A DNA stretch of 64,000 bases from an uncultured Aquimarina sp. (lineage in GTDB: Bacteria; Bacteroidota; Bacteroidia; Flavobacteriales; Flavobacteriaceae). The stretch is taken from positions 1 to 64,000 of the forward strand of contig CANNBP010000023.1 of the NCBI GenBank assembly GCA_947502885.1, written 5' to 3'. The stretch's first letter is position 1; every line of letters starts with the position of its first letter. A model generated the notes under the pieces. It had not been told where the DNA came from. It was given only the letters and a program-made list of their open reading frames with translations, and made no database searches. Positions 43,129-52,798 of this stretch are shown in pieces. Made by a program: the position numbers and the translations under genes.

Positions 43129-43152
43129 AAAACTCCCAAAATAGGGAGTTTT
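43129..43152 (-). terminator. Terminator of the HU gene
   Basis: AAAACTCCC / GGGAGTTTT with a 6-nt loop, T run on the minus strand, about 25 bp past the HU stop. Confidence 0.8.
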
Positions 43153-43175
43153 AAATAATATCGAAAAAGTACTGA

Positions 43176-43448
43176 TTAGTTTACTGAGTTAGATAAATCA
43201 GTACCAGCCTTAAACTTAACAACGTTTTTAGCAGCGATTTTAATCGTTTTACCGGTTTGAGGATTTCTACCTTCTCTCGCAGCTCTTTGAGAAACTGACC
43301 AAGATCCAAACCCAACTAAAGAAACACGTCCTCCTTTTTTAAGAGAACCTTCTACATTTCCTAAGAAAGATTCTAAGGCTTTTTTAGCCGCTGCTTTAGT
43401 GATTCCAGCGTCAGCTGCCATTGCATCGATTAATTCTGTTTTGTTCAT
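43176..43448 (-). CDS. hup: HU family DNA-binding protein
   Basis: 90 residues, the classic HU length. MNKTELIDAMAADAGITKAAAKKALE forms the helical dimer body. GSWSVSQRAAREGRNPQTGK is the DNA-wrapping beta-arm with the intercalating Pro in RNPQTG. Nucleoid protein, stand-alone gene with its own terminator. Confidence 0.95.
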   Translation of the reverse strand: MNKTELIDAMAADAGITKAAAKKALESFLGNVEGSLKKGGRVSLVGFGSWSVSQRAAREGRNPQTGKTIKIAAKNVVKFKAGTDLSNSVN

Positions 43449-43634
43449 AATTCTGTTTTTAAATTAATTGTTGGTTAAACCAATCTTTATATTAAACGCT
43501 CTACAAATTTATACGGATTTATGATTCGTGCAAGTATTAGCCCTTTAAATACGGGGTTTTGTTGATAACTCAATGCGATTGTTAATAAACATTGTTGTTT
43601 TTTGTTGATTATGAAACCCTTGCTATAGTTGGTC

Positions 43635-44582
43635 TTAGCTCATTTTTGCATCTCTATAGAACGAATATCCATTTAGTAGTGATTTAGCATCCATTGCTTT
43701 TTTACCAGGAAGCTGTAGCTTATCAACAATAATATACCCATTTTTTACTGCTACTTTTATAAACATATCTTCTACTATTACTTTACCAGTCTCGTTAGCG
43801 TGAGGCTCTTCTATATAATGTGTGTTATATATTTTGACGTTTTCTGTTACACCTTTGTTGTATAAGGTACACCAGGCAGATGGGTATGGAGATAAACCTC
43901 TAATTAAATTGTGTATGGTGTGAATATCCTTTTTCCAATCGATTTTCGTATTTTCTTTATTAAGTTTATAAGCAGTTTTAAAAGCGTTGGTATTAGGTTG
44001 TGGGGTAACGACTACTTTTTCGTTTTCGATGGCTTGTAAGGTGTCTATAACCAATGCAGCTCCATCTATCATTAGTCTATCATGCAAATCTCCTGCAGTA
44101 TCATTTTTGTTAATCTCGATTTCTTTTTGAAGGATAACATGACCTGTGTCTATTTTTTCATCTATAAAGAAGGTTGTAATTCCTGTTTTTTCTTCTCCAT
44201 TGATAATGGCCCAGTTAATGGGAGCAGCTCCTCTATAATTGGGTAATAATGATGCGTGTAGATTAAAAGTACCATACTCTGGCATATTCCAAACTATTTT
44301 TGGTAGCATTCTAAAAGCTACAACAACATGAAGATTAGCTTTTAATGATCTTAATTCTTCTATGAAATTATCATCTTTTAAATTTGTGGGTTGAAGTACC
44401 GTTAAGTTTTTGGATACTGCGTATTCTTTTACGGCCGAGGCTTTTAACTTTCTACCTCTTCCTGCCGGTCTATCTGGAGCAGTGATAACACCAACTACAG
44501 TATATTTATTTTCTATTATGGTTTTTAATGTTTCTACAGCAAAATCTGGTGTTCCCATAAATAGGATTCTTAAGTCTCTCAT
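43635..44582 (-). CDS. fmt: Methionyl-tRNA formyltransferase
   Basis: 315 residues. Formylates initiator Met-tRNA with 10-formyl-THF. LRILFMGTPDFAVETLKTII is the opening; NLHASLLPNYRGAAPINWAI near 105 carries the catalytic Asn and His plus SLLP; TAGDLHDRLM follows; the C-terminal OB-like domain is about 205-315. It ends the minus-strand series behind recQ, 4 bp after its stop. Confidence 0.95.
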   Translation of the reverse strand: MRDLRILFMGTPDFAVETLKTIIENKYTVVGVITAPDRPAGRGRKLKASAVKEYAVSKNLTVLQPTNLKDDNFIEELRSLKANLHVVVAFRMLPKIVWNMPEYGTFNLHASLLPNYRGAAPINWAIINGEEKTGITTFFIDEKIDTGHVILQKEIEINKNDTAGDLHDRLMIDGAALVIDTLQAIENEKVVVTPQPNTNAFKTAYKLNKENTKIDWKKDIHTIHNLIRGLSPYPSAWCTLYNKGVTENVKIYNTHYIEEPHANETGKVIVEDMFIKVAVKNGYIIVDKLQLPGKKAMDAKSLLNGYSFYRDAKMS

Positions 44583-44586
44583 TGTT

Positions 44587-46488
44587 CTATACTAGTTGGT
44601 AGTTATTGTTGTAATTAATTTTTATAATTTGATAATCGCTCATTTCACGAAGTACTTTTAATATAGATGCTTCGGGATAACTTAACTCTTTAAGTAAATC
44701 TCTAGAAGATAGGTTTTTTTCTTTTAAAAGTTTAATAATATCTTCTTGTATGTTTTTTAGGTCTTTAGGCTTAGAATTAGTGGTTTTTTGCACACAAAAA
44801 TCACAAATTCCACAATCAGTTGTTTTTTCTTCACCAAAATATAATAGTAGTTGTCTGCTTCTACATTGTTTATCGTTTTTGGTAAACTGCGAAATGGCTT
44901 CTATTTTTTTTATTTTTGAAGCGTTTTGTTTTAATAGATGATGTTTAACATTGTTAATTGTATGATCATCTTCTCGTGGTACTAAAAAAATAATCTCTGC
45001 ATCAGAAGTTTGATGATTAAAATCAAGTAACTCTGCTTTACTCAAGACATTTAATGTCTGAATTATTTTTGTTTCAGATAAGTTTATTTTTGAAGCGATT
45101 AATGATAGATTGATGTTGGTTTCTTCATCAAAAACCCCTCCATACGTTCTTAATATAGCTTTAGTTATTAACTGATGCTCTTTATTATTTTCTAGAAAAT
45201 TTAAAAGTTGATTCCCTGTGGTTAATATTTGTATGCTAGTTTTTTTAGTAAATCGTTGCATGAATCGTATAACTTCACAACGATCTAAGAATTGTAGTGT
45301 GTTGTAGGTTATTAAGGTGTTTAAATCATAGGTTTTGCAAAAATCTGTAAAAGCAAAGTCATGTTTGGTTTGTTCTCCTTCGCCATACGAAATACGAAAA
45401 TAATTACATAGTCTACGATAAATATGCTTAACCGTTTCAACATTCGGAAGTACCTTGACAAATTGATTGTGGAGCCTAGAATAATCGCTTTCATTTTTCA
45501 AAAGAAAAGCAAATGCTTGTTTTCCATCTCTTCCTGCTCTTCCAGCTTCTTGAAAATAACTTTCGATACTTTCTGGTATGGTATAATGAATTACCGTTCT
45601 TACATTAGATTTGTCAATTCCCATTCCAAAAGCATTAGTAGCGACCATTACTTTAATCTCCTCCTGCATCCATTGTGTAAACCTTTTTGTTTTTTCTTTA
45701 TTATCAACTCCACCATGGTAAAATGTGGCTGAATGTCCATTAGCATTAAGGAATTCACTAAGTTCTATAGCAGATTTTCTGTTACGTACATATACTATAG
45801 AAGTACCAGGATAAGTATTTAATATTTGAGTAAGCTTGTAATTTTTGTCTTCTGCGTGAGCTACTCTATATCCAAGATTAGCTCTAAAAAAAGATTGTCT
45901 AAGTACTTTGGGTTGAAATAAATCTAATTCTGTAATAATATCATCAACGACCTCTTGTGTTGCAGAGGCAGTTAAAGCAATAATGGGTACTGTGGGATGA
46001 ATACTTCTTAAGATTTCTATTTTTTTATAAGAAGGTCTAAAATCATTTCCCCATTGAGAAATACAATGGGCTTCATCAACAGCGATAAGGTTAACATTCA
46101 TTTGCTTTAAACGTTCTTGTACAATATCTTGCTGAAGACGTTCGGGTGAAAGGTATAAGAACTTATAATTGCCATAGATACAATTGTCAAGAAGTGTGTC
46201 TAACTCCGAGTATTTTATTCCGCTAGGTAATGCGATCGCTTTAATGTTTTTTTGACGAAGATGCTGTACTTGATCTTGCATCAAGGCAATGAGAGGTGAT
46301 ATAACGATACAGATTCCATCCTTAAGTAAAGCAGGAACTTGAAAACAAATTGATTTTCCCCCACCAGTTGGTAATAAGGCAAATGTGTCTTCTCCATCTA
46401 GTACAGCATTAATGATCTCTTCCTGTAAAGGTTTAAAGGAGTCATGTTTCCAGTACTGTTGTAATATTTTGATTGGTGGTTTTATCAA
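44587..46488 (-). CDS. recQ: ATP-dependent DNA helicase RecQ
   Basis: 633 residues. SF2 motifs: FALLPTGGGKSICFQVPALL (Walker A), LIAVDEAHCISQWGNDFRPS (DEAH box), ALTASAT, GVDNKEKTKRFTQWM, NAFGMGIDKSNVR and QEAGRAGRDGKQ. A Zn-binding C-terminal RQC part has the Cys set CRSRQLLLYFGE...CGICDFC near 560-580, followed by a winged-helix tail. The HRDC domain is missing, as in many Bacteroidota second RecQ copies. Roles in recombination and fork repair. Confidence 0.93.
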   Translation of the reverse strand: MIKPPIKILQQYWKHDSFKPLQEEIINAVLDGEDTFALLPTGGGKSICFQVPALLKDGICIVISPLIALMQDQVQHLRQKNIKAIALPSGIKYSELDTLLDNCIYGNYKFLYLSPERLQQDIVQERLKQMNVNLIAVDEAHCISQWGNDFRPSYKKIEILRSIHPTVPIIALTASATQEVVDDIITELDLFQPKVLRQSFFRANLGYRVAHAEDKNYKLTQILNTYPGTSIVYVRNRKSAIELSEFLNANGHSATFYHGGVDNKEKTKRFTQWMQEEIKVMVATNAFGMGIDKSNVRTVIHYTIPESIESYFQEAGRAGRDGKQAFAFLLKNESDYSRLHNQFVKVLPNVETVKHIYRRLCNYFRISYGEGEQTKHDFAFTDFCKTYDLNTLITYNTLQFLDRCEVIRFMQRFTKKTSIQILTTGNQLLNFLENNKEHQLITKAILRTYGGVFDEETNINLSLIASKINLSETKIIQTLNVLSKAELLDFNHQTSDAEIIFLVPREDDHTINNVKHHLLKQNASKIKKIEAISQFTKNDKQCRSRQLLLYFGEEKTTDCGICDFCVQKTTNSKPKDLKNIQEDIIKLLKEKNLSSRDLLKELSYPEASILKVLREMSDYQIIKINYNNNYQLV

Positions 46489-46489
46489 A

Positions 46490-47038
46490 CTATACTATAT
46501 TGTTTGTAATAAATTTATAGCGTTTTTCTACAGTTCCAAATGGAACTTCAATACATTCATATCCAAATTTTTCATACATTTTTATTAGGTGATTATGAAT
46601 TTGTTGTGCTTGTTCAAAAGTCTCATACCTCCCATTGTCTGATACATATATTTCTTTCCAAGGTGGTAAAAGAAAAACCTGATCATAAATATTTTCTTTG
46701 CAAGCATTGATAAAAAGTTGATCTATGGATTGGTCAAAGTAACTCATATAAGCTAATACATCAGGTATGCCTCTATCATAAAAGAGTATATTTTCGTCTT
46801 TTGACAAAGCTTCATTAAATTGATTTATCCTTCCGTTGAGAATGGAGGTGTTGAATTTATATGGATCTGATACAGTTGCTATTGGGTTAGATTCAATAGT
46901 ATTGTTTTTAAGAACTTCTTCCGTCATATTTCTTATGATCTCATGGAAACAAAAATAATTAGTTGCTTCTAATCTATTAATTATTGAAGTTTTTCCTGTA
47001 CCTGGACCTCCTGTGATTACGATTCTTTTCTTTGTCAA
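46490..47038 (-). CDS. AAA-type P-loop ATPase/kinase-like protein
   Basis: 182 residues of the AAA_28/NadR-like P-loop class. RIVITGGPGTGKTSIINRLE is Walker A; ILFYDRGIPDVLAYMSYFDQ near 85 has the DRG motif seen in nucleoside/nicotinamide-riboside-kinase-like ATPases; VFLLPPWKEIY near 120 follows. It starts the recQ-fmt series, ending one base before recQ. Substrate unknown. Confidence 0.82.
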   Translation of the reverse strand: MTKKRIVITGGPGTGKTSIINRLEATNYFCFHEIIRNMTEEVLKNNTIESNPIATVSDPYKFNTSILNGRINQFNEALSKDENILFYDRGIPDVLAYMSYFDQSIDQLFINACKENIYDQVFLLPPWKEIYVSDNGRYETFEQAQQIHNHLIKMYEKFGYECIEVPFGTVEKRYKFITNNIV

Positions 47039-47201
47039 GGGAATAATTTTACTACAAATTTCGGAATTATAAAGGGAATTATGAAATCTTAAATTTATAA
47101 CTATAAAGGTCTGTTAAAATTGAATAGAGAAAACGAATTTTTAGTACCTTCCTTTACAATAACGTAAAGTAGTATTGTTTATTAATTAAAAAATAAAACA
47201 T

Positions 47202-47663
47202 ATGCCAATTTATAACTTAAAAGTCAATGGTCAGTCTCATAGTGTAGAAGCAGATCAAGATACCCCACTTTTATGGGTGTTAAGAGATCATCTGGATTTG
47301 GTAGGTACTAAATTTGGTTGCGGTGTTGGCCAATGTGGAGCATGTACAATTCATTTAGATGGTTCGGCTACAAGAAGTTGTTTGTTACAAGTGTCTATGG
47401 TAGATGATATGGAAATTACAACTATAGAAGGACTATCAAAAGATGGTAAGCATCCAGTTCAAGAAGCTTGGAAAGAAATTGATGTCCCGCAATGTGGGTA
47501 TTGTCAAGCAGGACAAATTATGTCGGCAGTTGCATTTTTACAACAAAATTCAGATCCTAATACATCAGAAATAAGAGATGCGATGAGCGGAAATATATGT
47601 AGATGTGCTTCGTATAATAGGATTGAAAAAGCCGTTGAACTTGCAGCAACCAAAATAAACTAA
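47202..47663 (+). CDS. Molybdenum hydroxylase small subunit, two [2Fe-2S] clusters (IorA-like)
   Basis: 153 residues. N-terminal plant-type ferredoxin domain with KFGCGVGQCGACTIHLDG and a fourth Cys in RSC. C-terminal helical [2Fe-2S] domain with CGYCQAGQIMSA and GNICRCASYNRI. It passes electrons from the Mo cofactor of the large subunit encoded 21 bp downstream. Together they resemble isoquinoline 1-oxidoreductase / aldehyde dehydrogenase types; the true substrate is unknown. Confidence 0.92.
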   Translation: MPIYNLKVNGQSHSVEADQDTPLLWVLRDHLDLVGTKFGCGVGQCGACTIHLDGSATRSCLLQVSMVDDMEITTIEGLSKDGKHPVQEAWKEIDVPQCGYCQAGQIMSAVAFLQQNSDPNTSEIRDAMSGNICRCASYNRIEKAVELAATKIN

Positions 47664-47684
47664 CTTATTTTAAACTCTTCAAAA

Positions 47685-49838
47685 ATGAAAAATATGACAT
47701 CATCTTCATTAAGTAGAAGATCTTTTATAAAAACGTCGGCATTAGCCGGAGGTGGAATGTTAATAGGGTTTAATCTGTTTCAAGCATGTAAACCCGAAGT
47801 AGCTCCTCCTGTTGATATTTCTAAATTAAATTTTAACGATTTTAACGCTTTTATAAAAATTGCGGATAATGGAATGGTAACCATTTTTTCTCCAAACCCA
47901 GAGATAGGACAAGGAGTAAAAACATCTATGCCAATGCTTATCGCCGAAGAATTAGATGTCTCTTGGGATAATGTTATTGTTGCTCAAGGAGCTCTTGATA
48001 CCAAAAACTTTACACGTCAAGTGGCAGGAGGGAGCCAATCACTTAGGCAAGGTTGGGAGCCTTTAAGACAAACAGGTGCTACCGCACGACAAATGTTGAT
48101 TAATGCTGCTGCTGCAAAATGGCAGATAGACCCATCTGAGTGTACTACAGATAATGGAGTGATTTTAAACGGAAAAGGAGAAAAACTTGGATATGGAGAA
48201 GTTGTTAAGACAGCCGCTACTTTAGAAATTCCAGAAAATATTAGTTTAAAGGATCCTAAGGATTTTAAAATAATAGGAAAAGATATTCCAAATGTCGATA
48301 TAGATAATATTATTACAGGGAAATCACTTTATGGTATGGACTATAAAGAAGATAAAATGTTGTATGCTTCTGTTTTAAGACCTCCAGCTTTTGGTCAAAA
48401 ACTTGATACATGTGATGATTCTGAAACAAAAGTAATTAGAGGGGTGCATAGTGTCGTAAAGTTTGGAGATAAAATTGCTGTATTGGCCAAAGATACTTGG
48501 ACAGCAATGAAAGGTAAAAAAGCATTAAAAGCAAATTGGTCCTCGGCATCAGAATTAGAGAGTACAACCGCTATAGAGTCAGCACTTACTAAACTCTTAA
48601 ACGGAAATAAGTTTGAAACCCTAAGAGCAGATGGTAATGTTAAAAAAGCTTTTGCAGAAGCTGATAAAGTAATAGAAAGGGTTTATGAATCTCCTTTTTT
48701 ACCACATAATTGTATGGAGCCTATGAATTTTTTTGCAGATGTAACTGCCGAAAAAGTTAGATTGGTAGGTCCTATACAAACTCCGGCAGGAACGGCAAGA
48801 AGAGTTGCTAAGTTGCTAGAAAGAGACCCAGAAGAAATTTCAGTAGAAATGACTAGAATGGGAGGTGGTTTTGGACGTAGATTGTATGGGGATTTTGCAT
48901 TAGAAGCTGCAGAGATATCTAAAGTGGCTCAAAAACCAATAAAGGTAGTCTATTCTCGAGAAGATGACATGTCGGCAGGGATTTATAGACCAGCAATAAA
49001 GTATAAAATCAGCGCTTCTATTAAAGATGGTAAGATTACAGGCTATCATCTTAAAGAAGCTTCTGTTAACTCAAATATGTATGGGTTAATTCCAAATTTT
49101 TTTCCGGCAGGAGCCATTGAAAATTACCAAGTAGATGTAGCTAAGTACCAAAGCAAAATAACTACAGGCGCTTGGCGAGCACCTTATACAAACTTCTTGT
49201 CTTTTGCAGAGCAAAGTTTTTTTGATGAGTTGGCAGAAATACTAGAAGTAGATCGTATTAAGCTTCGATTAGATCTGTTAGAAAAGGTAAAAGGAACAAC
49301 AGATGAGCGAATACAATATTCTCCAGAACGTTTAGAAAATGTAATAAAAGTTGCCGTTGATAAATCAGGATGGGGTAGTGCAAAAGAAGGGGTGTATCAA
49401 GGATTTAGCGCATATTATTGCCATAATACTCATGTTGCCGAAGTAGCAGAGGTGGTATTAGAAAATGAAAGCCCCGTTGTTAAAAAGGTAATTTGTGTAG
49501 TAGATTGTGGAGTCGTGGTTAACCCATTAGGTGCGAAAAATCAAATAGAAGGAGGAGTAATCGACGGAGTAGGACATGCTATGTATGGTGATTTTGCGTT
49601 TAAAGATGGAAAATCAATAGACAAGAACTTTAATACCTACCGACTTATTAGAGCAAATGAAGCACCAATTGTTGAAACACATTTTATAGATAGTGATATT
49701 GCTCCAACTGGTTTAGGAGAACCAACATTACCTCCTGCAGGTGCTGCGGTAGCTAATGCTATTAAAGCCGCTAAAGGAATACGACTTTACAAACAACCTT
49801 TTGTTAAAAACATGGAAACAAAAACACCTCTTGGGTAA
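47685..49838 (+). CDS. Molybdenum hydroxylase large subunit (IorB-like, Tat-exported)
   Basis: 717 residues. The N-terminus holds a twin-arginine signal LSRRSFIKTSALAGGG with a Cys after it (LFQACKPE), so export through Tat and possibly lipidation. Mo-pterin contacts: GQGVKTSMPMLIAEELDV, TRMGGGFGRRLYGDFALEAA near 385, GAWRAPYTNFLSFAEQSFFD near 500 and GLGEPTLPPAGAAVANAI near 680 with the catalytic Glu. Partner of the 47202 subunit; maturation genes XdhC and a cytidylyltransferase follow. Substrate is not predictable beyond an aldehyde or N-heterocycle. Confidence 0.92.
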   Translation: MKNMTSSSLSRRSFIKTSALAGGGMLIGFNLFQACKPEVAPPVDISKLNFNDFNAFIKIADNGMVTIFSPNPEIGQGVKTSMPMLIAEELDVSWDNVIVAQGALDTKNFTRQVAGGSQSLRQGWEPLRQTGATARQMLINAAAAKWQIDPSECTTDNGVILNGKGEKLGYGEVVKTAATLEIPENISLKDPKDFKIIGKDIPNVDIDNIITGKSLYGMDYKEDKMLYASVLRPPAFGQKLDTCDDSETKVIRGVHSVVKFGDKIAVLAKDTWTAMKGKKALKANWSSASELESTTAIESALTKLLNGNKFETLRADGNVKKAFAEADKVIERVYESPFLPHNCMEPMNFFADVTAEKVRLVGPIQTPAGTARRVAKLLERDPEEISVEMTRMGGGFGRRLYGDFALEAAEISKVAQKPIKVVYSREDDMSAGIYRPAIKYKISASIKDGKITGYHLKEASVNSNMYGLIPNFFPAGAIENYQVDVAKYQSKITTGAWRAPYTNFLSFAEQSFFDELAEILEVDRIKLRLDLLEKVKGTTDERIQYSPERLENVIKVAVDKSGWGSAKEGVYQGFSAYYCHNTHVAEVAEVVLENESPVVKKVICVVDCGVVVNPLGAKNQIEGGVIDGVGHAMYGDFAFKDGKSIDKNFNTYRLIRANEAPIVETHFIDSDIAPTGLGEPTLPPAGAAVANAIKAAKGIRLYKQPFVKNMETKTPLG

Positions 49839-49844
49839 TCGCCT

Positions 49845-50900
49845 ATGACACATGAATTTAAAGAGATTATTATAGCATATCAAAAAGCTAAAGAGTTGGG
49901 TGTCTCTGCTGTTTTAGCGACAGTAGTAGATGTCGAAGGTTCTTCGTATAGAAGACCGGGAGTTGGAATGTTGATTTTAGAAAATGGTAAAATGATTGGT
50001 GCTGTTAGTGGTGGTTGTGTAGAAAAAGAAGTACTGCAACAAGCTCAATCTGTATTTGTATCTGGAAACCCAAAGGTAATTACTTATGACGGAAAATATC
50101 GATTAGGTTGTGAAGGGTTGCTGTATATTTTGATAGAAACTTTTGATTTTGGTTTAGAGCAATTAGAGCTAATTAAGCAAAATTTGACATCTAGATTATC
50201 GTTTAAAATTAATTCTCAATATTCAAAAGACGATGCAGAAATAGTGAATATGGGGTCATTCATTAGCTTTAAAGATAAGCAAGTGTTTTCTTTTTCTGAA
50301 GCAGTTGTTTTGGATGATTCTCTGGATAGTTTTGAGAGAGAAATGAAACCTTGTTTTAGACTTTTGATTATAGGGTCAGAGCATGACGCCATAGAATTAA
50401 GTAGATTAGCATCGGCTACTAAATGGGAAGTTGTTGTTGTTTGTCCGCCACAAAAGAATGTAAAGTTAGAAGATTTTTCTGGAGCCAATGAGATTGTCTA
50501 TACGTTACCCGAGGATATGGATACTAGTGTAGTCGATGATCAGACAGCTATCGTTTTAATGAACCATAATTTTGCTAAAGACTTGTTATTTCTTCAGGCT
50601 ATTAAGGATACCAAACCAGTGTATTTGGGTTTACTTGGACCAGCAAGACGTAGAGAAAAATTACTATCAGGATTGATAGAATACTCTTCAGATATTTTAG
50701 ACGAATTTATAGAGGTTGTCCATGGTCCTGCAGGATTAAATCTAGGGGCAGAAACTCCCGAAGAAATTGCTATATCTATTATTGCAGAGATTTTGTCAGT
50801 TGTTAGAGGGCAGGACCCGATACCATTGCATAAGAAAAAAGGAGCGATTCATGAAGGTTTAAAAACCAAAAGCATTAATGTCCTTAGTTCAAAAACCTAA
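49845..50900 (+). CDS. XdhC-family molybdenum cofactor sulfuration/insertion factor
   Basis: 351 residues. The N-terminal XdhC/CoxI domain has VDVEGSSYRRPGVGMLI and AVSGGCVEKEVLQQA with Cys that may hold Moco. The C-terminal Rossmann part has LLIIGSEHDAIELSRLA and ending GPAGLNLGAETPEEIAISIIAEI. It loads sulfurated Moco into the 47685 enzyme. It overlaps the cytidylyltransferase gene by 23 bp. Confidence 0.9.
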   Translation: MTHEFKEIIIAYQKAKELGVSAVLATVVDVEGSSYRRPGVGMLILENGKMIGAVSGGCVEKEVLQQAQSVFVSGNPKVITYDGKYRLGCEGLLYILIETFDFGLEQLELIKQNLTSRLSFKINSQYSKDDAEIVNMGSFISFKDKQVFSFSEAVVLDDSLDSFEREMKPCFRLLIIGSEHDAIELSRLASATKWEVVVVCPPQKNVKLEDFSGANEIVYTLPEDMDTSVVDDQTAIVLMNHNFAKDLLFLQAIKDTKPVYLGLLGPARRREKLLSGLIEYSSDILDEFIEVVHGPAGLNLGAETPEEIAISIIAEILSVVRGQDPIPLHKKKGAIHEGLKTKSINVLSSKT

Positions 50901-51492
50901 AATAGCACATTTGATTCTGGCCGCAGGTTCTTCTGGCAGAATGGGTACGCCAAAACAGTTGTTGCATTGGCAAGACAACTCTTTGATTGGTCATGCAATA
51001 GAGCAAGCATTACGACTCAGTACTTCTACAGTTTATGTGGTGTTAGGAGCATATTTTGATCGAATAAATGAAAAAATTAATCATTTTCCTGTTGAAATCA
51101 TTAAAAATGATAATTGGCAACTAGGAATGGGAAGTAGTATTAGATGTGGTATAAAAGGTATTCAAAATTATGATTTGAATTATGATGGGGTTTTAATATC
51201 CTTAATAGATCAACCTTTGATTCATCAAATGCATTTTGAATTATTGATTAAAAAGTTTGTAAAAGGTAAAAGTAGTATTGTAGCTACTAATTTGGAGAGT
51301 AGCGTGGGAGTTCCGGCAATATTTTCAGCTAATTATTTTAATGATTTAGTAGAATTAAAAGAAGATTTTGGAGCTAGACGAATTATAAAAAAATATCAAG
51401 CAAGAGTTCAAAAGATTGATGTGATAGGTAAAAGTGCTGATATTGATACTATTGAAGAGTATAAGAGATTGATTAAAGACCATTTTGGGTAA
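50878..51492 (+). CDS. MocA/MobA-like molybdenum cofactor nucleotidyltransferase
   Basis: 204 residues. LILAAGSSGRMGTPKQLLHW is the nucleotidyltransferase signature; GVLISLIDQPLIHQMHF near 115 carries the metal-binding Asp. The C-terminus IDVIGKSADIDTIEEYKRL fits MocA, which makes the cytosine dinucleotide form of Moco used by this class of hydroxylases. Last gene of the four-gene molybdenum operon. Confidence 0.88.
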   Translation: MSLVQKPKIAHLILAAGSSGRMGTPKQLLHWQDNSLIGHAIEQALRLSTSTVYVVLGAYFDRINEKINHFPVEIIKNDNWQLGMGSSIRCGIKGIQNYDLNYDGVLISLIDQPLIHQMHFELLIKKFVKGKSSIVATNLESSVGVPAIFSANYFNDLVELKEDFGARRIIKKYQARVQKIDVIGKSADIDTIEEYKRLIKDHFG

Positions 51493-51517
51493 ACTTTATT
51501 TTTATAATTCATAACCG

Positions 51518-51525
51518 TATCTTTG
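51518..51525 (+). promoter_or_regulatory. -7 element before the DUF493 gene
   Basis: TATCTTTG, a perfect TAnnTTTG match, 27 bp before the ATG at 51552. Confidence 0.6.
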
Positions 51526-51551
51526 GCGCAACATTTGTTTTGTTAAGATAT

Positions 51552-51836
51552 ATGAAAGATCAAGAAGAGTTTTATAAAAAATTAAAGACACAATTACAAG
51601 AAACCTCGATGTGGCCAGCGGCATATCTATATAAGTTTATTGTACCAACCGATACGAGTAAAATTAGACAGATTGAACAAATTTTTGACAATCTGGGTGC
51701 TGTAATACAAACTAAACAGTCAAAAAATGGTAAATATACTAGCGTATCTATTAATGTACGTATGAAAGACCCAGATGACGTTATCTATAAGTATAAAGAA
51801 ATAGCGGCAAATGTAGAGGGAGTAATTTCATTATAG
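51552..51836 (+). CDS. DUF493 (YbeD-like) family protein
   Basis: 94 residues from the ATG at 51552 (MKDQEEFYKKL); a TTG 12 bp earlier is possible but lies too near the -7 element. Small alpha/beta ACT-like protein: WPAAYLYKFIVPTDTSKIRQ, then TKQSKNGKYTSVSINVRMKDPDDV ending AANVEGVISL. The family is widespread, possibly regulatory; no defined role here. Confidence 0.85.
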   Translation: MKDQEEFYKKLKTQLQETSMWPAAYLYKFIVPTDTSKIRQIEQIFDNLGAVIQTKQSKNGKYTSVSINVRMKDPDDVIYKYKEIAANVEGVISL

Positions 51837-52099
51837 TAAGAGGGTTATATACGCTGTATACTGTGTTTCTCTATCGCTAGATAAGCGATAAACAGTTGAA
51901 TAAATTTTAAAATCAGGATAGCATACTTATTTTATTTTAGTATTTTGCGAAACAAATAATAGAATAGCCCGAAAAACAAATCAATTGTCGAGCCAAATTT
52001 ATACTTCGATTATACTTTCTGAAGAGCCTTGAATGACATTCTGACAATATTCAATCATTGATTTTTTGACTATCTCTACACAATTTTTACATATTTTTT

Positions 52100-52750
52100 A
52101 TGGATATTAATAATATAGAATATAATACTGAACGCGAAAAATTGATAATTCCGGAGTATGGTCGTCATTTGCAAAAAATGATAAACCATGCTATTGCTGT
52201 AGAAGACCGAGAAGAACGTAATAAGGTAGCCAAATCAATAATAGCTGTAATGGGTAATTTGCAGCCACATTTAAGAGATGTGCCAGAGTTTCAACATAAA
52301 TTATGGGATCAATTATTTATTATTAGTGATTTTAAATTAGATGTTGATACACCTTTTCCTGTATTGACGAAAGAAAAATTACAAGAAAGGCCAGAACCAC
52401 TTAATTACCCTCAGAATTTTCCGAAATATCGTTTTTACGGAAATAATATCAAAAGGATGATTGATGTGGCAAATGAATGGGAAGAAGGAGAGTTAAAAAC
52501 AGCTCTTACCTTTACCATCGCTAACCATATGAAGAAATGCTATCTAAACTGGAATAAAGATACAGTAGAAGATTCGGCAATATTTAACCATCTTTATGAG
52601 TTAAGTGAAGGTAAAATAAATCTAAAAGGTAGTACAGAAGAGCTTGTCGGTTCTTCGGATCTTATGAGAGGTAAAAAGAAAAAGCAAAGTTCAAACTCTG
52701 GAGGAAAAAAGAATTACCGAAGTAATAATCGTGGTAAAAAACGATATTAG
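52100..52750 (+). CDS. DUF4290 family protein
   Basis: 216 residues. IEYNTEREKLIIPEYGRHLQ is the hallmark N-terminus of this Bacteroidota-specific family. A helical centre (FYGNNIKRMIDVANEWEEGE, FTIANHMKKCYLNWNKDTV) and a basic low-complexity tail (KKKQSSNSGGKKNYRSNN...) follow; the tail suggests RNA or DNA contact. It is 48 bp upstream of murA and conserved there. Function unknown. Confidence 0.85.
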   Translation: MDINNIEYNTEREKLIIPEYGRHLQKMINHAIAVEDREERNKVAKSIIAVMGNLQPHLRDVPEFQHKLWDQLFIISDFKLDVDTPFPVLTKEKLQERPEPLNYPQNFPKYRFYGNNIKRMIDVANEWEEGELKTALTFTIANHMKKCYLNWNKDTVEDSAIFNHLYELSEGKINLKGSTEELVGSSDLMRGKKKKQSSNSGGKKNYRSNNRGKKRY

Positions 52751-52798
52751 TCCTAGAAATATTTTAAAAATACTAACCACTTAACCAATATACTTTAA